A stretch of 64,000 nucleotides of DNA from Ascidiaceihabitans sp039975415 (lineage in GTDB: Bacteria > Pseudomonadota > Alphaproteobacteria > Rhodobacterales > Rhodobacteraceae), in assembly GCF_039975415.1 (NCBI RefSeq), contig NZ_JBDWHD010000004.1; one strand, written 5' to 3'. Both the position numbers and the translations under genes were made by a program. This document shows positions 61,132-64,000 of the stretch, in pieces; position 1 is the first letter of the stretch; every line of letters starts with the position of its first letter. The notes under the pieces were generated by a model. The model was not told the origin of the DNA, made no database searches, and saw only the letters and a program-made list of their open reading frames with translations.

Positions 61132-61728
61132 ATGAAATCGTCCAGATCACGCTCTAGGTCCAAGAACAATCGCAACCGCGGTGGCAACAACAACAACAGC
61201 GGTGGCAACGTCGTCAATCGCGTGTTCGACAGCTCCGGTCCCGAGGGCAAAGTGCGCGGCACGCCGCAACAGATCATCGACAAATACAATCAACTGGCCC
61301 GCGATGCGCAACTTAGCGGTGATCGCGTCGCGTTGGAAAACTTCCAGCAACACGCCGAACACTACACACGTATGCTGTCTGAAGCGCAGCGTGAAATGGA
61401 CGCCAAGCGCGAAGAACAAGAACGCCAGAACCGCGAACGTCAGGCCGAACGGGATCGCGAACGTCAAGAACGTGTGGATCGTCAGGAAGCCGCATCAAAC
61501 GACCCCGGCGAAGCGCCACAGCCTGAGGTGACGGAACAGCCTGCACCCAAACCACAGCCCGAACAGGCAGCAGAGGCTGACAGCGGGTTGGTCGAAACAC
61601 CGGAAAGCCAACCCAAGCCAAAACCGCGGCCACGTCGCAAACCCAAACCAAAACCGGCACCAGCCGCCGACGCGGCCCCCGCGCCTGAGGCCCCAAGCAC
61701 TCCGGACGCGCCCGAAGCCGCAGAGTGA
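61132..61728 (+). CDS. DUF4167 family basic protein
   Basis: A 198-residue protein with a strongly basic, asparagine-rich N-terminus (about 1-27, RSRSRSKNNRNRGGNNNN), a conserved helix NRVFDSSGPEGKVRGTPQQI with KYNQLARDAQLSGDRV (about 29-67), a long charged coiled coil (EQERQNRERQAERDRERQER) and a Pro/Lys/Ala-rich tail. DUF4167 is restricted to alphaproteobacteria; its role is unknown, but the basic arms suggest nucleic-acid binding. A 229-bp gap with no clear gene separates it from prmC. Confidence 0.9.
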   Translation: MKSSRSRSRSKNNRNRGGNNNNSGGNVVNRVFDSSGPEGKVRGTPQQIIDKYNQLARDAQLSGDRVALENFQQHAEHYTRMLSEAQREMDAKREEQERQNRERQAERDRERQERVDRQEAASNDPGEAPQPEVTEQPAPKPQPEQAAEADSGLVETPESQPKPKPRPRRKPKPKPAPAADAAPAPEAPSTPDAPEAAE

Positions 61729-61758
61729 TCACGTAAAAACGAGTGATCGCGTAAAAAC
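61723..61758 (+). repeat. Tandem 18-bp repeat at the end of the DUF4167 gene
   Basis: GAGTGATCACGTAAAAAC (61723-61740) is followed at once by GAGTGATCGCGTAAAAAC (61741-61758), one base different. The first copy contains the DUF4167 stop codon. It is a recent-looking duplication just before a terminator. Confidence 0.85.
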
Positions 61759-61769
61759 ACGACGATGAC

Positions 61770-61798
61770 AAAAGCCCTGCCAGTCGCGGGGCTTTTTT
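61770..61798 (+). terminator. Intrinsic terminator after DUF4167
   Basis: AAAAGCCC (61770-61777) pairs with GGGCTTTT (61789-61796), followed by further T, 42 bases beyond the DUF4167 stop. It ends the upstream transcript before the small gene at 61867. Confidence 0.85.
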
Positions 61799-61866
61799 CG
61801 TGTGTTGGACAGTTTGTGCACGAAACGCTGTTGTCAGTGCGGTTTGCCGCACGTAGGCTTTCGACT

Positions 61867-62046
61867 ATGAAACATGTCCCAAAAGAAACCACAGACGACG
61901 CCCTTATTCAGGAATTTCTGAACAAAGGCGGCAAGGTCAGCGTTGGCAAAACCAAACCGTTGAAGCCTGAACTGGGCCTAAGCAACAATGTTTGGAACAA
62001 CAAGCTGACAAAAGAAGAAAAAGCGGCCCGCGACAAAAAGGGTTGA
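61867..62046 (+). CDS. Small lysine-rich protein, 59 residues
   Basis: A 59-residue soluble protein: TDDALIQEFLNKGGKVSVGK (about 9-28), then a lysine-rich C-terminal helix (KLTKEEKAARDKKG). I recall similar small proteins in related genomes but know no function. The frame is open upstream to 61765, across the terminator, so the ATG at 61867 is the likely start. It converges on rsmA, one base from its stop. Confidence 0.75.
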   Translation: MKHVPKETTDDALIQEFLNKGGKVSVGKTKPLKPELGLSNNVWNNKLTKEEKAARDKKG

Positions 62047-62047
62047 T

Positions 62048-62890
62048 TTAGGCCGCGTCTACGGCACGGGCCAACGCGCAAAACCCTTCCAGCGGGATTT
62101 GCTCTGCGCGGTCTGTGGGCTTAATGCCAGCCTCACGCATACGGTCTTCGATATCGGGCGCGACACTTTTTAACGACGCACGCAGCATCTTACGACGTTG
62201 CCCAAACCCGGCAGCCACAATGCGCGACAGCGTTGCTGCCTTGGCAGGAAAGCGCGGTTCAGCCAACGCCTTCAAATGCACCACGGCGCTGGATACTTTT
62301 GGCGGTGGCGTGAAGGCCCCGGGCGGCAACGACAGCACGATTTCCGCCTCTGCACGCCATTGCGCCAGAATGGCCAAACGCCCATAAGCCTTCGACCCTG
62401 GCTGCGCCACGATCCGCTGTGCCACTTCGCGTTGAAACATCAACGTCAAGCTGTCCCAGAAAGGCGGCCAGTCCTTGGGCGTCAACCACCGCACCAAAAG
62501 TTCGGTGCCCACATTATAGGGCAGGTTTGCAGCGACGCGAATGGGTGGGGTCAGATGCACAAGCGGGTCAATGTCCAATGCATCACCTTCAATGACCTGC
62601 AAACGGTCGGGGTAGGCTTGGGCGATTTCGTTCAGTGCAGGCAAGCAACGCGGATCTTTTTCAATCGCCAGGACCCGCCGCGCCCCTTCGCTGAGCAAAC
62701 CACGGGTTAACCCGCCCGGGCCGGGACCGATTTCAAGCACATCACAACCCGTCAGATCACCGGCTTGTCGTGCAATCTTTGCCGTCAGGTTCAGATCCAG
62801 CAGAAAATTCTGTCCCAAGGATTTGCGTGCGCTCAGGTCATGGGTGGCAATCACGTCCCGCAATGGGGGAAGGGTGTCGATCTGGCTCAT
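62048..62890 (-). CDS. rsmA: 16S rRNA (adenine-N6) dimethyltransferase RsmA/KsgA
   Basis: Dimethylates two adjacent adenines near the 3' end of 16S rRNA, a checkpoint in 30S maturation. The 280 residues show KSLGQNFLLDLNLTAKI (about 23-39), the SAM motif VLEIGPGPGGLTRGLL (about 51-66), and the NLPYNVGTELLVRWL segment (about 122-136). It is coupled to pdxA by ATGA (62887-62890), the classical surA-pdxA-rsmA order. Confidence 0.97.
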   Translation of the reverse strand: MSQIDTLPPLRDVIATHDLSARKSLGQNFLLDLNLTAKIARQAGDLTGCDVLEIGPGPGGLTRGLLSEGARRVLAIEKDPRCLPALNEIAQAYPDRLQVIEGDALDIDPLVHLTPPIRVAANLPYNVGTELLVRWLTPKDWPPFWDSLTLMFQREVAQRIVAQPGSKAYGRLAILAQWRAEAEIVLSLPPGAFTPPPKVSSAVVHLKALAEPRFPAKAATLSRIVAAGFGQRRKMLRASLKSVAPDIEDRMREAGIKPTDRAEQIPLEGFCALARAVDAA

Positions 62891-63852
62891 GTTTTGCTCA
62901 TCTTTTGGGCCAGTTTCAGGGCCTCTACCATGCTGGTTTCATCGGCAATGCCTTTGCCTGCGATATCAAAGGCTGTGCCATGATCCGGCGATGTTCGGAC
63001 AAAGGGCAGTCCAAGCGTGACGTTGACACCCTTGTCAAAAGCCAGTGTTTTTATCGGAATAAGCGCTTGGTCGTGGTACATGCAAATCGCGGCGTCATAT
63101 TTGGCGCGGGCTGCGGCGTGGAACATCGTGTCTGCAGGCAGGGGGCCGGTCAGGTCATAGCCCTCTGCCACCATGTCACGCACAAGGTCGGCTATCCAGT
63201 CGACCTCTTGGCGGCCCATTTTACCGCCTTCGCCTGCGTGGGGGTTCAAACCTGCGATGGCAAGGCGGGGGGCTTTGATCTGGAATTGACGTTGCAGATC
63301 GCGGTGCGTGATGGCGATAGTGTCACGCAACAATGCAGGCGTCAGCGCCGCAGGCACATCGGCCAGCGGGATGTGGATTGTTGTGGGCACCACGCGCAGC
63401 GCATCACTGGCAAGCATCATGACGGCATGTGCCCCGTTGCCTGCCAAAGCCTCTAGGTATTCAGTATGTCCGGGATAGGCAAACTGTGCCCCGTCTTGCA
63501 GCGCTTTTTTGTGAATGGGGGCGGTACAGATTGCACTGGCATGGCCTTGGGTGACCCAATCCACACAAGCCGCAATGACATCGATGACGCCTTGCGCGTC
63601 TTTTGGATCAGGGTGCCCGGGCGTTGAATGTCCGGCAAAACCATGGGTTAGAACAGGAAGCCCTTGCGCCATGGCACCCGCCGCTTGAGACGGATGGTCA
63701 ATGCCCACAACAGGTGTGTCTGCTGGCAGATGTCTGGGGTCCCCCACATAGGCCATGGGCACCGCTGAGCGCAAAACCTGATAAGCTTTTGCGGCGACTT
63801 CGGGGCCAATACCCGCAGGTTCACCGCAGCTTATAACGACCGGCAGTGTCAC
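62887..63852 (-). CDS. pdxA: 4-hydroxythreonine-4-phosphate dehydrogenase
   Basis: NAD-dependent step of pyridoxal phosphate synthesis. The 321 residues hold SCGEPAGIGPEVAAKAYQVL (about 9-28), HVMMLASD-like VMMLASDALRVV, GLNPHAGEGG (about 200-210) and ADTMFH (about 240). It starts with GTG at 63850-63852, which overlaps the surA stop (GTGA), so translation is coupled. No ATG near the conserved start is available. Confidence 0.95.
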   Translation of the reverse strand: MTLPVVISCGEPAGIGPEVAAKAYQVLRSAVPMAYVGDPRHLPADTPVVGIDHPSQAAGAMAQGLPVLTHGFAGHSTPGHPDPKDAQGVIDVIAACVDWVTQGHASAICTAPIHKKALQDGAQFAYPGHTEYLEALAGNGAHAVMMLASDALRVVPTTIHIPLADVPAALTPALLRDTIAITHRDLQRQFQIKAPRLAIAGLNPHAGEGGKMGRQEVDWIADLVRDMVAEGYDLTGPLPADTMFHAAARAKYDAAICMYHDQALIPIKTLAFDKGVNVTLGLPFVRTSPDHGTAFDIAGKGIADETSMVEALKLAQKMSKT

Positions 63853-64000
63853 TTGTATTCGATACGAGCGTCCGCACGCAGCTGTTCCAAAAGACTGTCA
63901 GACAGGCCCGTCAACTGTTGTTGACGCAGGCCGGCTGCAACGGTTTCACGATCGGTTTCTTCGTTCAGCGCAGCAGTGCGGCCGCACAGCATCAAAAAGA
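63849..64000 (-). CDS. surA: SurA-type periplasmic peptidyl-prolyl isomerase, C-terminal end only
   Basis: The last 50 codons of a gene that continues beyond the window. The frame reads FLMLCGRTAA, then a helical part, and ends LLEQLRADARIEYK before a TGA. The order upstream of pdxA and rsmA, and the closing RADA-I-Y pattern, match SurA chaperones, which escort outer-membrane proteins to the BAM complex (bamE is also in this window). Confidence 0.8.
   Translation of the reverse strand, partial: FLMLCGRTAALNEETDRETVAAGLRQQQLTGLSDSLLEQLRADARIEYK

Overview
The window looks like an ordinary chromosomal stretch of a marine alphaproteobacterium of the order Rhodobacterales (Roseobacter-type). The evidence is the gene order trpG-trpD-trpC-moaC-moeA-lexA, the block yceD-rpmF-plsX-fabH-ihfA-merR, a lexA promoter carrying the alphaproteobacterial SOS operator GTTC-N7-GTTC, a DksA with a single zinc-finger cysteine, an OlsB-type acyltransferase and several small proteins typical of this order. 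I see no phage, insertion sequence, CRISPR array or rRNA. There is one tRNA gene, tRNA-Pro(GGG).

Layout. 1-4 kb: 3' part of the region's gltX gene is outside the window, then comEC and lexA. 4-8.2 kb: a tightly coupled operon of tryptophan synthesis (trpGDC) and molybdenum cofactor synthesis (moaC, a 35-codon microgene, moeA). 8.4-15 kb: divergent polysaccharide deacetylase, a secreted hypothetical protein, a VWA protein with a small membrane protein, a DUF2927 lipoprotein, a GNAT enzyme and a MoxR ATPase. 15-17.6 kb: dksA, an FAD monooxygenase and xth. 17.6-19.4 kb: the most unusual locus, a 350-bp AT-rich regulatory region, a 130-residue protein with six FSSGS(AP) repeats and a 354-residue partner of unknown function. 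19.4-27.7 kb: erpA, dgt, argS, a SPOR protein, nagZ, scpA, scpB and a long dCTP deaminase. 27.8-33 kb: tRNA-Pro and the ribosome/fatty-acid block. 33-45.5 kb: bamE, olsB, an ABC-F ATPase, an SDR, tyrS, anmK, a desaturase, a DAO-type oxidase, enolase and an EamA exporter. 45.6-49 kb: a decayed stretch with two pseudogenes around a Fur/Mur regulator and a DEAD-box helicase. 49-58.7 kb: DUF533, EamA, SelO, GrpB, a nucleoside hydrolase, mazG, an M20 amidohydrolase and two adjacent ureohydrolases. 58.6-64 kb: prfA-prmC, DUF4167 and the surA-pdxA-rsmA operon, which runs off the right edge.

How the genes work together. Most genes are housekeeping: tRNA charging (gltX, argS, tyrS), translation termination (prfA, prmC), ribosome maturation (rpmF, rsmA), nucleotide pool control (dgt, dcd, mazG, nucleoside hydrolase), cell-wall recycling (nagZ, anmK), chromosome segregation (scpAB), envelope assembly (bamE, surA) and lipid synthesis (plsX, fabH, olsB). 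Many neighbours overlap by ATGA or TAATG, which implies translational coupling.

The candidate undescribed system is the FSSGSAP-repeat protein and its partner at 17.9-19.4 kb. All six repeats differ in their codons while the residues are kept, so selection acts on the peptide. A TTAA-N7-TTAA (CtrA-like) site lies upstream. Other finds are microgenes at 5.2, 11.8 and 46.7 kb, and three gene remnants at 36.2, 45.8 and 48.5 kb.
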